This document shows, one piece after another, positions 12,601 through 21,445 of a stretch of 64,000 nucleotides of DNA (within the stretch, counting starts at the first letter, position 1; each line of letters opens with the position of its first letter). The notes under the pieces were generated by a model. That model did no database searches. It was given only the letters and a program-made list of their open reading frames with translations, and was not told where the DNA came from. Where the stretch lies: contig NC_054757.1 of the NCBI RefSeq assembly GCF_018143015.1, forward strand, positions 2,094,001 through 2,158,000. The letters run 5' to 3'. This stretch comes from Lytechinus variegatus (lineage: Eukaryota; Echinodermata; Echinoidea; Temnopleuroida; Toxopneustidae). The position numbers were made by a program, and so were the translations under genes.

Positions 12601-14023
12601 TTGATTTGATACGAATAGGTAGGAAGTGGTGGCGTCCCGGGGGGGTACTCAGTATATAATGCATAGTGGGTATGTGCCGCGGAGGGGACCCCCATTTTTA
12701 CACTCAAATTTCCGTTCCAAGGCATAGCATTTTTGGTCTTATTGAGAAAAGAACAAAGAAAGCCGCTCCAAGGCATAGCATTTTCTTCTTATCCAGAAAA
12801 AAAGAAGAAGGAAATCCGCTCCAAAGCTTCGCATATGTTTCGTTACGCCGTTCCGGTCGCATTGATCTGCTACAAGGAGCTGCAATTTTGGTGAAAAGCG
12901 GCCGTAAAGAGCGCTTTTTGACCATCGCCTCAGCGCGAGCGCACCCGGCGGAGGCCGCGCTAGCTGCATCATGCACGATTGCCCGTTCCATAGGGATGCA
13001 TATAAGCACTCACACGCTCCAAGGACCCCCGTTTTCACAAACATTTGTAGTTCCGAAGCCCGTTCCGAGGACCCTCCTTTTTACAGTAAGCCCGCTCCAA
13101 GGCCCCCGTTTTTTGCCTCGCCCGCGGCACACCCCTACCACTTTTTTGGTCGAGTGCCCCCCCCCCCCCCGGGGGTGGCGTCTGCAATGTTTGAGCTAGT
13201 GATATATGACTGTATTCGAGTTGGCGATCATGGTCGTGATAATATTGATAATAATAATAATATGGAGTATTTATAACGCGCCAAATCCAAATTGATTATG
13301 TGCTCAAAGCGCTGAAATATACTTGGTATATTATTATTACCCCGGCTGTAGCTGAGCGGCCATATAGGCGCTAAAGCATTCACCTCACCTGGGTCGAGTG
13401 CAGCACAATGTGGATAAATTTCTTGCCAAAGGAAATTACGCCATGGCTGGGATTCGAACCCACGACCCTCTGTTTCAAAGTCCGAAGACTAATCCACTGG
13501 GCCACAACGCTCCACGCGATGGTGGTAATAATTGTTGTATTTTGAAGATGATGGTGGTGGTGGAAGTGCTGATAAGTAATTTAGTTGTTGTGGCAATTTT
13601 ATGAGTGGTGTTGGTGGTTGTGGAGTGATGGTGGTGGTAGGGGGTGGTGGTGGTGGTGGTGATGGCGGTGATGTGATGGTGTTGTGATGCAGGTGGTGGT
13701 TGAGAAAGCGATGGATGAAGCGGTGTTGAAGGGGGTATTACATTGAACTGTTGGAGGTCTCTACGGGATCATAGCAGAGAGGTACAAAGAGAGAGATATA
13801 TATATGAGCATCCAAAACAGTATGCCTTCTTTCTTCATATTCCTATCATTTACTATTCTTTCCCATTTCCAAACAGGTCCAAGCGATTAGTCTCAACCCA
13901 GAGCAGTTTAGCGAACAGAATGGCCTCTTGACTCCAACACTCAAGACCAAACGATCAGCGATGGAAAAGGCATTCAAGAACCAACTTGACAATCTCTACA
14001 CAACGACAGACACAAGTTCATAG
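647..14023 (+). CDS. ACSL: Long-chain acyl-CoA synthetase, ACSL1/5/6-like (13 exons, C-terminal part)
   Basis: Activates long-chain fatty acids to acyl-CoA (ATP to AMP plus PPi) for lipid synthesis and beta-oxidation. Family members sit on ER, mitochondrial outer membrane or peroxisome through an N-terminal segment that lies outside this window. Exons are 647-697, 2652-2725, 3560-3637, 4536-4670, 5552-5637, 6754-6808, 7622-7717, 8528-8689, 9379-9495, 10961-11104, 12033-12134, 12480-12551 and 13877-14023, all with GT-AG borders. They give about 439 residues against roughly 700 for the family, so about 250 N-terminal residues are missing to the left. Visible motifs in order: ATP loop [55 protein letters not shown] and APEKVE. 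The C-terminal [10 protein letters not shown] favours the ACSL1/5/6 group over ACSL3/4. The first junction is one base out of phase (see findings); every other junction is in phase. Confidence 0.93.
1400..2092. mobile_element. hAT-like MITE with 8-bp target duplication
   Basis: Ends are 15-bp near-perfect inverted repeats CAGGGGCGTCGATCC and (reverse) CAGAGGCGTCGATCC. GATTACAA is duplicated on both sides (1392-1399, 2093-2100). Inside are spaced copies of a self-complementary GCGAGCGCGAAGCGCGAGC motif. The 8-bp duplication and CAGGGGCG ends point to hAT. No coding capacity. Confidence 0.85.
2652..2725 (+). CDS. ACSL: ACSL exon, second half of ATP loop
   Basis: Begins after TTACAG with two bases of a glycine codon, then [12 protein letters not shown] and [10 protein letters not shown]. 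It ends before GTGAGT in phase 0. It reads on past the donor without a stop to 2950, but the tail shows no family resemblance. Confidence 0.88.
3560..3637 (+). CDS. ACSL: ACSL exon, [11 protein letters not shown] motif
   Basis: 26 residues between a TTACAAG acceptor and GTAAGA donor, phase 0 at both ends. The [10 protein letters not shown] block is characteristic of the ACSL family. Flanked downstream by C-rich intronic repeats with degenerate TTTCTTACCCC units (3650-3860). Confidence 0.9.
4536..4670 (+). CDS. ACSL: ACSL exon, VPRIFNRI motif
   Basis: 45 residues between CACACAG and GTAGGT, phase 0. It contains [15 protein letters not shown] and the family block [18 protein letters not shown]. 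The family usually has KPTVFPVVPRLLNR-type sequence here. Confidence 0.92.
5240..5440. repeat. TTGTCTCGCCTGCATAGC repeat family fragment
   Basis: TTGTCTCGC, then a short hairpin with GCGAGAC, then TATAGGCGCCGC and a CGG-rich stretch, then GTCACATGATCAAGGTCAAATGTCATTTAGGGT. Related copies occur at 14160-15240 and, weakly, 56040-56280. Confidence 0.6.
5552..5637 (+). CDS. ACSL: ACSL exon, linker helix
   Basis: Runs from a TTTGTCCAG acceptor to GTAAGT and encodes 28 residues plus two bases ([20 protein letters not shown] and on). It joins the next exon in phase to complete a lysine codon. This helical linker is variable across the family. Confidence 0.88.
5775..6060. mobile_element. Hairpin MITE in ACSL intron
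   Basis: Left GCTTTGAGGAAAATCCAT with GACGTCATATGC pairs with right GCATATGACGT and GATCGATTTTCCTCAAACC in inverse orientation. A related end sequence with TTTTTGTCAGGG recurs at 6095-6115 and 11560-11690. Confidence 0.6.
6467..6720. repeat. Pyrimidine-rich intronic tract
   Basis: About 250 bases of almost uninterrupted C and T runs just upstream of the acceptor at 6753. The long reading frame across it is a composition artefact. Confidence 0.7.
6754..6808 (+). CDS. ACSL: ACSL exon, [10 protein letters not shown]
   Basis: Short 55-bp exon after a long pyrimidine-rich tract and TTTCAG, ending before GTAAGA. With the two carried bases it gives 19 residues including [12 protein letters not shown], matching the WDxLVFxKIQ block that precedes the substrate-tunnel region. 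Confidence 0.9.
7622..7717 (+). CDS. ACSL: ACSL exon, FSGAAPLS motif
   Basis: 32 residues between TCGTTTAG and GTATGT, phase 0. [18 protein letters not shown] is the conserved adenylate-forming enzyme block around the acyl-binding loop. The 3' end, RITVGCP, precedes the adenine-binding motif in the next exon. Confidence 0.93.
8105..8348. mobile_element. hAT-like MITE, 244 bp
   Basis: Ends CATGGGCAGAAAT and (reverse) CATGGGCGGAAAT. The 8-bp direct repeat GGCTATGA flanks it at 8097-8104 and 8349-8356. The interior has paired GGGGGA/CCCCCC tracts and TATTTTTGG hairpin arms. Inserted in an ACSL intron. Confidence 0.85.
8528..8689 (+). CDS. ACSL: ACSL exon, GYGQTETT adenine-binding motif
   Basis: 54 residues between TTTACAG and GTACAA, phase 0. 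[10 protein letters not shown] binds the adenylate, and [22 protein letters not shown] matches the family's Gly-rich strand region. The largest exon in the window and the most GC-rich. Confidence 0.95.
9227..9362. repeat. AAAT/AATG microsatellite
   Basis: About 135 bases of AAATA and AATGA steps ending just before ACSL exon 9379-9495. Frames across it are low-complexity artefacts. Confidence 0.9.
9379..9495 (+). CDS. ACSL: ACSL exon, [12 protein letters not shown]
   Basis: 39 residues between CATCTCAG and GTAAGT, phase 0. It includes [15 protein letters not shown] and [12 protein letters not shown], the start of the fatty-acyl-CoA synthetase signature. An ATTT-type microsatellite ends only 17 bases before the exon. 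Confidence 0.95.
9655..10030. mobile_element. TTCCGAAGGTTCG hairpin repeat
   Basis: Tandem, partly palindromic 10-13 base steps (AATTCCGAAG, GTTCGTTAGTCCGAAA and complements). Left half and right half are inverse to each other. A second copy is at 56436-56890. Confidence 0.7.
10095..10375. repeat. Dispersed repeat (CGCAGCGGGGG family)
   Basis: Shares an ordered series of blocks with 18320-18740: GCAGCGGGG, TTTTCGCAAAATTCACCAAAA-like sequence, AATTTCAC, then CCCCCGGAAAAA and TTCTG. No coding potential. Confidence 0.55.
10961..11104 (+). CDS. ACSL: ACSL exon, hinge and C-terminal lid
   Basis: 48 residues between ATCATAG and GTGAGT, phase 0. It holds the hinge DRKK and the lid block [17 protein letters not shown]. 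Most ACSL proteins have Glu after QG (QGEY); here it is Leu, which is unusual. Confidence 0.94.
11150..11545. repeat. CCAATTGGTCTAATTGCC tandem/hairpin repeat
   Basis: First half repeats ATTGCCAATTCGTC / GGTCTAC steps; the second half carries the inverse (GACGAAATGG, GACGAGTTGGCAAT). Starts 46 bases after the ACSL donor at 11105. Confidence 0.7.
12033..12134 (+). CDS. ACSL: ACSL exon, C-terminal domain
   Basis: 34 residues between CTTGACAG and GTGAAC, phase 0. [17 protein letters not shown] is the usual C-terminal-domain strand (VAIVVPD...). The acceptor is preceded by a C10 run and a T-rich stretch. Confidence 0.92.
12480..12551 (+). CDS. ACSL: ACSL exon, C-terminal domain helix
   Basis: 24 residues between TTTTGGTAG and GTATTG, phase 0. 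It ends GLQGFEQ, matching the family's L-x-G-F-E-Q that leads into the last strand. Confidence 0.9.
12636..13172. mobile_element. Non-coding repeat with CCCGGGGGG ends
   Basis: Bounded by CCCGGGGGGGTACTC and GAGTGCCCCCCC...GGGGG. A second, oppositely oriented copy is at 29829-30374, sharing GCTAGCGCAGCCTCCGCCGGG and the CTTGGAGCG steps. Long frames in it (177 aa) are not conserved between the copies. Confidence 0.7.
13250..13517 (-). mobile_element. tRNA-derived SINE
   Basis: On the minus strand it starts GTGGAGCGTTGTGGCCCAG, with an A-box-like TGGCCCAGTGGATTAG and a B box GGTTCGAATCCC. A non-tRNA body and a TAATAATAAT tail follow. Same family as 60265-62055 and probably 34443-34776. Confidence 0.8.
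13545..13690. repeat. GGT/GAT-type microsatellite
   Basis: GGTGGTGGT and GTGATGGTG steps in the last ACSL intron. No gene. Confidence 0.8.
13877..14023 (+). CDS. ACSL: ACSL terminal exon and stop
   Basis: Begins after CCAAACAG and encodes 48 residues ending in TAG at 14021-14023. The block [12 protein letters not shown], then a basic helix and LDNLYTT, is the normal C-terminus of ACSL1/5/6. Confidence 0.94.
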   Translation, partial: VQAISLNPEQFSEQNGLLTPTLKTKRSAMEKAFKNQLDNLYTTTDTSS

Positions 14024-14155
14024 TTGATAAAACCATGGAATTGGTCTCTCCTAACCACAAATTGATAATGCAGTTGACCCGCTATTTAATTAGAAATATA
14101 TTGAGACTCGAGAAGAAAGGAAAACGGAAATATCTCAACATTAAACTACCCTCTA

Positions 14156-15240
14156 TTCATGTTTGTCTCGCTTGCATATTGGAGCGAGAATTTAGGCGCC
14201 TCTTTTTCGCGGTGGTGACAACAAAGTCCTCAATGTTGAAAGACAAATGTGACATATACAACAATATAATTATCGTGCATATTCACCGTTTCACAGCTGA
14301 GTATTTTGCTGAACTTGGTAAAAATCAAATTAACGGGTTTCGACAATATAGCTTTATTGAGATTCTTAACGGCCTGATTTACGTAAAGTTACATTATGTC
14401 AAGAGAGTTGTGATTATGATGTATTTGCTTGGCTCTCATTAGGCCTAACTTGATATGTCAGGATAAGTTGTTAAACATAATTTGAATAAAAGTAGATTTA
14501 GAAAGCTGCGGCCAAATAAACGGGTAATAAAATATTGCAAAACCTAGTCCGAAGCTGTAGATTTATTCAATCCAACCTTGCAAGAAAATATATATATAGG
14601 ATATTTCTGTTATAGAAGTGAATAGAAGTGAAGAAAATCACATTTGTAATAAAAAAAAAATATCGCCCCGTTATTCTGTGTACAAACCTAGGGAATCATG
14701 ACATTTTTAGTGACAGAGAAATGACGTCACGGATCTGAGAGCGGTGAAAAACATGATAAAACTTATTTTCGAAGCCCGATAATTGGAGCTTAGTATTCTT
14801 AAGTAAATGCTCAAATGAAAATCGATGAAAATGCATAAATCTTGCATCATGTGCACTGCTTTTTTTTGTATTTCATAAGCTTTTGATTGATATGATTTGT
14901 CAATTTCACTTTTTTGGTCGGGGTCTTTAACAAAGTTAAGTTTTTAATGTCATCATAAAATTTAGGAAGTATAAAGGTAAACAAGTATCACTGATCAAAG
15001 TAATCAGGTCACATGACCAAGATCATTGTTAATTTAGGGTCAATGAACTCTGACCATGTTGAGGGTTTTTGAAATGTCATAACTTATATGGAAACAGGTT
15101 GACACACTGCATGAAACTTGGACATAATAGCAAATGATCTTTTTGCGCGAGCTTCAAGTCACATAATCGAAGCGAAAAGGCCATTTAGGTTCAAGGAACT
15201 TAATAGTTTATTACCAAATGAATGTTGTTTTTTTTTGCGA
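14156..15240. repeat. Long copy of the TTGTCTCGC repeat family
   Basis: Starts TTTGTCTCGCTTGCAT and GCGAGAATTTAGGCGCC at 14160. It resumes at 14925-15240 with GGTCACATGACCAAGATCA, TTTAGGGTCAATGAAC and ACTGCATGAAACTTGG steps. The 14500-14920 part is AT-rich and may be another insertion. Confidence 0.5.
14485..14490 (+). terminator. Likely ACSL polyadenylation signal
   Basis: AATAAA lies 462 bases after the ACSL stop. The presumed 3'UTR between them contains a copy of the TTGTCTCGC repeat family, so part of the mature 3' end would be repeat-derived. Confidence 0.55.
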
Positions 15241-16397
15241 AACAATGTACATTTCAACTGAAGAAGAAAATGATATTGGAGTATATATTGCCGAATAACA
15301 AACAAAATGCAATTTACTTTCTCATGCTATATGTTCTGTTCATTATTTTTGTCTTCAAATAATTGATTTTACCCCTGCTTTCGATGATTTTTTTTTTGTT
15401 TTTGTTATCTTTCCGTTTAATCAAGCAATCACATATCAAAATGTATCTCTTATAATATCTCTTCATATGAGGGTATTACAACTTATTGGAAGCTGAATAA
15501 ACTGTTTTTCAAATTAATGTTTATCGCACACTTTGCATGTATACAAAGTAGATCTATATGAAAACAAACAATATGATGCTCCCGAAATTAGTAATATCAT
15601 TATTATAATTTTGATTTATTGGTATTATTCACGGAATGGTTATATTGTATCCTTATGCCTAACAGTGCATCCTTTGAGAAGAAAATCATCTGGGAAATCC
15701 GGTCACGTTGGATATCGAATGAAGGTCATTTTTTACTTGTATTTTCAGGGTTTCATATTTAAACTACCATGACTGTGTAATACATTTTCTCAGCATAAAT
15801 GCAGCTTTCATTTTACAAAGTTACCATGGTAACCAAGTTTCTTAATATTGTCCAAGATAAATATTCTTGTAATTCGCTCAGATCAAGTCTTCTCTACCTG
15901 ATAACAGTCAGAACATTTATCGTTTTGTAATCTTGCGATGTATTATTTTCTTTCGTGTAAATATCTACGGAATTATTTAGTGAGAAAGATTATTTTAGAC
16001 TAAATCATATAAAGCTTTCATATTCAGTAGGCTTAGTACATTTTACAAAACAATTCACGATTTGGATTATACATGCAATATTCGATATAATTTATATGAT
16101 TTGATTTATGAAAATTCATATTATATTGAAATTTAAGAAAAATCTTATACGACTTCAGTCTATTACTTGTTTATTTTATTCCACCCCAGCTAGAAATTAG
16201 TCGGAATCAATAGAAACAAGTTAAATAAATATGACGCTAAAATTCAGTCAAAATCGGATAAAAAATATAACTTTGGCTTATTTAAAAAATATGGTAATGA
16301 GTTTACGAATGCTCAAAGAAAGCTTCCCCTGGTCCTTTCACATGCGTGACCAGCGTGATCTTCTGAGGATGGTTAGTTTGGGTGTTTTAATCGATTC
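15241..16397. other. AT-rich intergenic stretch
   Basis: No gene, RNA or clear repeat structure seen. Short frames here lack splice context or similarity. Confidence 0.5.
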
Positions 16398-16795
16398 TAG
16401 GACATCTACCCCCTGGACATCTACCCCCGGACATCCACCCCCGGACATCTACCCCCCGGACATCCACCCCCTTAGGACAAGTACCCCTAGGACAAGTACC
16501 CTCTAGGACATCTACCCCCCGGACATCTACCCCCCGGACACCTACCCCCCGGACATCTACCCCCTGGACATCCACCCCCCGGACATCTACCCCCCGGACA
16601 TCTACCCCCCGGACATCTACCCCCCGGACATCTACCCCCCGGACATCTACCCCCTGGACATCCACCCCCCCGGACATCTACCCCCCGGACATCTACCCCC
16701 TGGACATCCACCCCCGGACATCCACCCCTTAGGACAAATACCCCCTAGGACAGGTACCCTCTAGGACATCTACCCCCCGGACATCTACCCCCTCA
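16398..16795. repeat. Minisatellite, C-rich arm (GGACATCTACCCCC)
   Basis: About 25 tandem units of 14-16 bases, GGACATC(T/C)ACCCCC, with variant units AGGACAAGTACCCCTA and CTCTAGGACATC. The minus strand has G5-6 runs every 14-16 bases. Confidence 0.95.
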
Positions 16796-16884
16796 TCTTT
16801 AAATTGATTTTGAATTGATAAGATATATATTTTTTCTCGTCTGTGAGCGATCATAACGAACGAGCAATTTGACAAAAAAATGAC

Positions 16885-17187
16885 AGGGGGTAGATGTCCG
16901 GGGGTTGGATGTCCGGGGGTTGGATGTCCGGGGGTAGATGTCCTAGAGGGTACTTGTCCTAAGGGGGTGGATGTCCGGGGGGTAGATGTCCGGGGGTGGA
17001 TGTCCGGGGTGGATGTCCGGGGTGGATGTCCGGGGGTAGATGTCCGGGGGTGGATGTCCGGGGGGTAGATGTCCTAGAGGGTACTTGTCCTAGGGGGTAC
17101 TTGTCCTAAGGGGGTGGATGTCCGGGGGTGGAAGTCCGGGGGGTGGATGTCCGGGGGGTAGATGTCCAGGGGGTAGATGTCCGGATA
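16885..17187. repeat. Minisatellite, G-rich arm (GGGGGTAGATGTCC)
   Basis: Inverted continuation of the array at 16398-16795. It has the same 14-16 base unit in reverse complement and the same variant units (GTCCTAGAGGGTACTTGTCC) separated from the first arm by an 89-base AT-rich spacer. Confidence 0.95.
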
Positions 17188-17650
17188 CGGTTTTAATCCC
17201 TTTATTACCAGTTAAGTAAAGTAGCATTTACACTTGCATGGACCTACGTGATACTAGAAAAGTTTCCTTAAACCCCTATATCACACTCTGCTATAAGAAA
17301 AACAAACACTTCCATATAATAATGCAATATCAAGGTAAACAATTATACCAGACAAGCGTAGATTAAAATCTCTCTTGACTAAAAATAGGTAAGTCTGAAA
17401 GTGACTTTTGAAAAACAATTATGTTGAGGACCAAGAAATTAAACAGAATATATCAGTCAGTTTTGTCACAGTTGCAAATATTAATATAAAAGGAACGTAT
17501 CAATTTCAAAGTATTTGTTATTATGAATGAAAACTGGTTATTCTAAGGATTCATTTGTGCCCTTGGCTAGAAAATTAACAGGACACTGAACTTTTGATTT
17601 GCGACAAGTTCAATAATAATTTTGAAAGCATTTTTGTTGTTTTCCATAGC
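17188..17650. other. Unique AT-rich spacer
   Basis: Between the minisatellite and the GAT microsatellite. No gene or repeat recognised. Confidence 0.5.
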
Positions 17651-17872
17651 CATAATGATAATAATGATGTTGACGATGATGATGTTGACGACGGCGTTGA
17701 TGTCTTGATGATGATGATAATGATGATGCTTATGATGATGATGATGATGATGAAGATGGTAATAATTATGATGATGATTATAATGATGATGGTAATCATG
17801 ATGATGATTATGATGATGATGACGATGATGATGACAACTATGATAATGACGATGATTCTGATTACAATTAGA
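17650..17872. repeat. GAT microsatellite
   Basis: Imperfect GAT/AAT trinucleotide run of about 220 bases. Met/Asp/His-rich frames on both strands are artefacts. Confidence 0.95.
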
Positions 17873-18129
17873 ATGGATCAACAGAAAAATGGATACATCT
17901 CATGGTGTATAACATACGCACCATACCTCCACTTCACAGGACCACATTGGGGGTGCTCAAAATTAGGCCGATCAAATGAACAAATATGGTTCATCCTTAT
18001 CATCAATTGATGACAATTATTTTTCAAGTAGTTAACTTAGTCATGTGATGCCTCGAGATTGTAAGCAAACAAACCGTCCTCTGCAAAATGGGTCATATTG
18101 AATGTCTGCTAATCTACACCCTTGATTAT

Positions 18130-18310
18130 GTATCGATTCATTACCATCGTAGTTCCTACCACCCCCTCCTTCTCTTCCCCTCTCATTTCTCCACCTGCTC
18201 CTCCTAGATTCCCCCTTCCTCCTCCTCCTCCTGCCCCATCCGTCCTTGCCCCCTCCTCCTCCTCCCCATTCTCCCCGCCTTCTCCTCATCATTCACCATT
18301 ATATCATCAG
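18130..18310. repeat. Pyrimidine-rich stretch
   Basis: CTCC/TCCTCC-rich low-complexity DNA. Proline-rich frames across it lack other support. Confidence 0.6.
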
Positions 18311-18319
18311 CATGGTTAT

Positions 18320-18740
18320 ACACAGCGGGGATGGGGGGGGTGAGGTGGGTAGTTCCACCCCCCCCCCCGAAATATTCAAAAGCTTACATTTTTGTATTGA
18401 AAATTTTCGCAAAATTCACCAAAATTGTGCGCGAATTAAACTCCTTAAGCCTGTTGCATAAAACTTTTTACCTGAGAAAACTCTGGTAAAAACTGAAAAC
18501 TAAGGTTAGTCTGATTTCCGCCATTGACTTTAGCATAGGGCAAAAACTCCGGTAAAAACAACCTGAGTTTTCTCAGGTAAAAAGATTTATGCAACGGGCC
18601 CCTTAATTTCACGTTGGAAAGTGCGATACTGGCCCAGGACAAGCTCGTTCGCGTCGCTCCCTCGCTTTTGACTTTCTTCAAAAGTGTGTACACGTCCTAC
18701 CCATCCCACCCCCGGAAAAACAAATTCTGGGTATGGCCAA
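18320..18740. repeat. Dispersed repeat (CGCAGCGGGGG family), interrupted copy
   Basis: Second copy of the 10095-10375 repeat. It is interrupted by the TTAA-flanked element at 18449-18602, which explains the extra length. Confidence 0.55.
18449..18602. mobile_element. TTAA-flanked hairpin MITE, 154 bp
   Basis: TTAA at 18445-18448 and 18603-18606. The arms GCCTGTTGCATAAA and TTTACCTGAGAAAACTC are repeated inverted at the right end. TTAA duplication is typical of piggyBac and Kolobok families. Confidence 0.8.
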
Positions 18741-19812
18741 GATTGTCCTTCCCCTCCTGCACCTCCTTCTGATATCTCGGAATTTGGTCATCATGGGATT
18801 GCTGGATCGAGTGAGATCATCTCAACAAATGTCAACAAACTCATACTCCTCAGTCACCCCAAATATAAAGTTTCATATTTCTCTTTCTGTCATCTTATCA
18901 GCTAAACGAACTTTTTCCGACAACCAATACCTGAGTGAGTGATTGATAATTATTCGTAAAACAAACAAACTCATGATCTTTACCCATTGAGTTGTATATC
19001 AAGAGAGTGAATTAAGTTTAAGATTAATGTTTCATTGGTATCAGACGATACATATCATGTTAGAGCGACACTAAAGTAATGACCGATGCAATAATATTAA
19101 AACACGTGCTAGACAGAAATACAGCGAAGAGGTGTCCAATTTCCAGGCTAAAGCGAGAGGGTTGAAGGCGATTTAGCAGAACAAGTATCATTCTGTAAGT
19201 AAGAATATTATTTGCATATTCATTTATCATCTATTAATTTTTTTTATATTCATACTTTACAGACTCATGACAGATGTGGAAAATGAACTGTTCTTGTAAA
19301 ATCGATATTGACTTGTCATGAAAAAAAATCATATATTGTACATGCCTCAATTTGTATTGTTTGTATAAATTTCCTTTGAAAATGTCATTGTAATTATTTT
19401 CGAACATTTTACCTCGTTCTGGTGAAAATTAAAAAAAAATGAAATTGATATTATCACTGTCCGAGAGTCCGTATTATTTCGTTCCTTATTCGTCCAGGCA
19501 AGGCAATATTTGAGTACTCTCAAGAAACCTTTTCTTCAGCTGAGAAAAAAACCCGAGGCAATGGTTCGATCGTTGACATTGAGTTTCGAACTCAGAACCT
19601 GTCCATTAACCTAACATATTTGCGATAGTAGACAGTTTTAATTGCAGGTGGTGGTGTATATAATAGTCTTGGTATGGTAAGAGCACAAGCAAATGTTTTA
19701 GTCTCTTGCAACATAGACCCTATGCTTGGAATGTACCGATGGGTGGTGTTTCATATAGCTGTTCGTAAAAATGGTAAAGTTACGCACGACTATATATGAC
19801 TGGAACATCGTC

Positions 19813-20033
19813 TAAAGGTCTTGTCACACCGCCCGAGCGTTGTTGGAGCGGTCGTGGAGCGGTAGGGAGAGAGGGTCGAATTTTGCTCACAAAATTGGGG
19901 GAAAAATCGAAAACAATAATCGAAAACAAAATAAAACAATCGAAAATGGTGAACGGTAGCGATCGGTGATGATTTTTTTCTCTCCGCTCCACGACCGCTC
20001 CAACAACGCTCGGGCGGTGTGACCATGCCTTTA
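19813..20033. mobile_element. Hairpin MITE (CGAGCGTTGTTGGAGCGG)
   Basis: TAAAGG ... CGAGCGTTGTTGGAGCGGTCG at left, inverted at right to CCATGCCTTTA. A second copy of the same family is at 52735-52929. Confidence 0.8.
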
Positions 20034-21118
20034 GGTCATAAATCAATTATACAGGGATATCACATAGCACAAGTAAGGATCACCAGTCGTGCGTAAAGTT
20101 ATTCGTATCTTACGAACAGCTTTATGAAACATCCACCTGGATACTTAAAATGGGAGTGACATGTGAAAGGCGATCGAAAATGCTGGGGCACGGACTTTTA
20201 TTCTCCAATATTTGCTTCATTTTTCTAAATTTCCGCAACTGGGGGGGGGGGCTCCCCCCTTGGTGCCACCACTGCTCCTGAACCGCTTCTATCTAGGCGA
20301 CACGTCCCAATTGTTATTTTTTTCATACACATTTTCGCAGGCGACAGAAAGGGGAATGGCTGTTTTGGCGCCAATTCGGTGCCGACGTGATTGGCGTGGT
20401 CAACAAAATATACACATCCTGGACTTGTATTTTTTTCTGATTCTTGCCTCCATTTTTGAGTGAACCTACGATCTTCCTCCTTCAGACTCTCTATTACGAA
20501 CGATGGACAAACCAAAGGTCCGTGCGTGCAGACTACTTATCAATACCTGTCATTTTTAATATTTATCCTTAAACTGATATACTAGGGTTCTTGTGCATGC
20601 CTTGCATGATTATTTGTACACTGAGATCAAGTGATAATCATGCTTTCTTCAAGAGGTTAGCAACATTTAATATCATATAAATAAAAATGTTTACAAACGG
20701 TCATATCAAGGGCGTTATGAACAAAATGGGATGCAGTGAAAAAGGGCCCCCTTCAGAAGTAAACCGTGGGGATATCTGCAAAGTCTACCGAGATACTCAT
20801 TAAATCAACACGAAGTGATAGGTATAATGCGTAGCCTGACTATAATTCAGACCCACTCATTTCAATACCCACTGTAAATGACGATGTCAAAATATGGAAA
20901 TTGAAGTCAATGGAAATATTACGATAGCACGACTCCCCAACCACTTTGTAAGAGGATAACGATTCCGCCAATCATGTTCCTTATCTCTATAAACTGATAT
21001 AGGTAAACATCCCAGTATGAAACACATTCAAAGTTCGGTGAACTTTTAAGTGCATGGAACTCGTTATAGGTAGGAGAAAAATTTGAAGTTGTGAGGAAGT
21101 TCAATAGTTTAATAGTAG
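20034..21118. other. Intergenic, no gene seen
   Basis: Contains a G9/C-rich palindrome at 20240-20263 and otherwise mixed AT-rich sequence without recognised genes. Confidence 0.45.
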
Positions 21119-21408
21119 AATAAATGGTGGTAGAAGTTGTAGTAGCAGTAGTAGTAGTAGTAGTAGTAGTAGTATAGTAGTAGAAGTAGTAGTAGTAGTA
21201 GTAGTAGGTGTAGTAGTAGTAGTATAGTAGTAGTAATAGTAGTAGTAATAGTAGTAGTAGTAGTATAGTAGTAGTAGAAGTAGTAGTAGAAGTAGTAGAA
21301 GTAGTAGTAGTAGTATAGTAGTAGTAGTAGTAGAAGTAGTAGTAGTAGAAGTAGTAGTAGAAGTAGTAGTAGAAGTAGTAGTAGTAGTAGTAATAGTAGT
21401 AGTATAGT

Positions 21409-21441
<33 letters not shown>

Positions 21442-21445
21442 AAGT
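21119..21445. repeat. TAG (CTA) trinucleotide microsatellite
   Basis: About 325 bases of TAGTAG with AAG and TATAG interruptions. Leu/Thr/Tyr homopolymer frames are artefacts. Confidence 0.97.

Noticed and set aside
12666-13199. 177-residue open frame and overlapping minus frames
   Set aside because: Lies in a dispersed repeat; the other copy at 29829-30374 does not keep the same frame.
13430-13517. Functional tRNA gene
   Set aside because: A and B boxes are present but no complete cloverleaf; the same sequence continues as a SINE body in other copies.
16387-17068. Long Gly/Val/Asp/Cys-repeat frames on both strands
   Set aside because: They are translations of the 14-16 base minisatellite; every frame is open because of the repeat.
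17567-18010. Met/Asp-rich and His-rich proteins
   Set aside because: Produced by the GAT microsatellite; no start context, splice sites or similarity.
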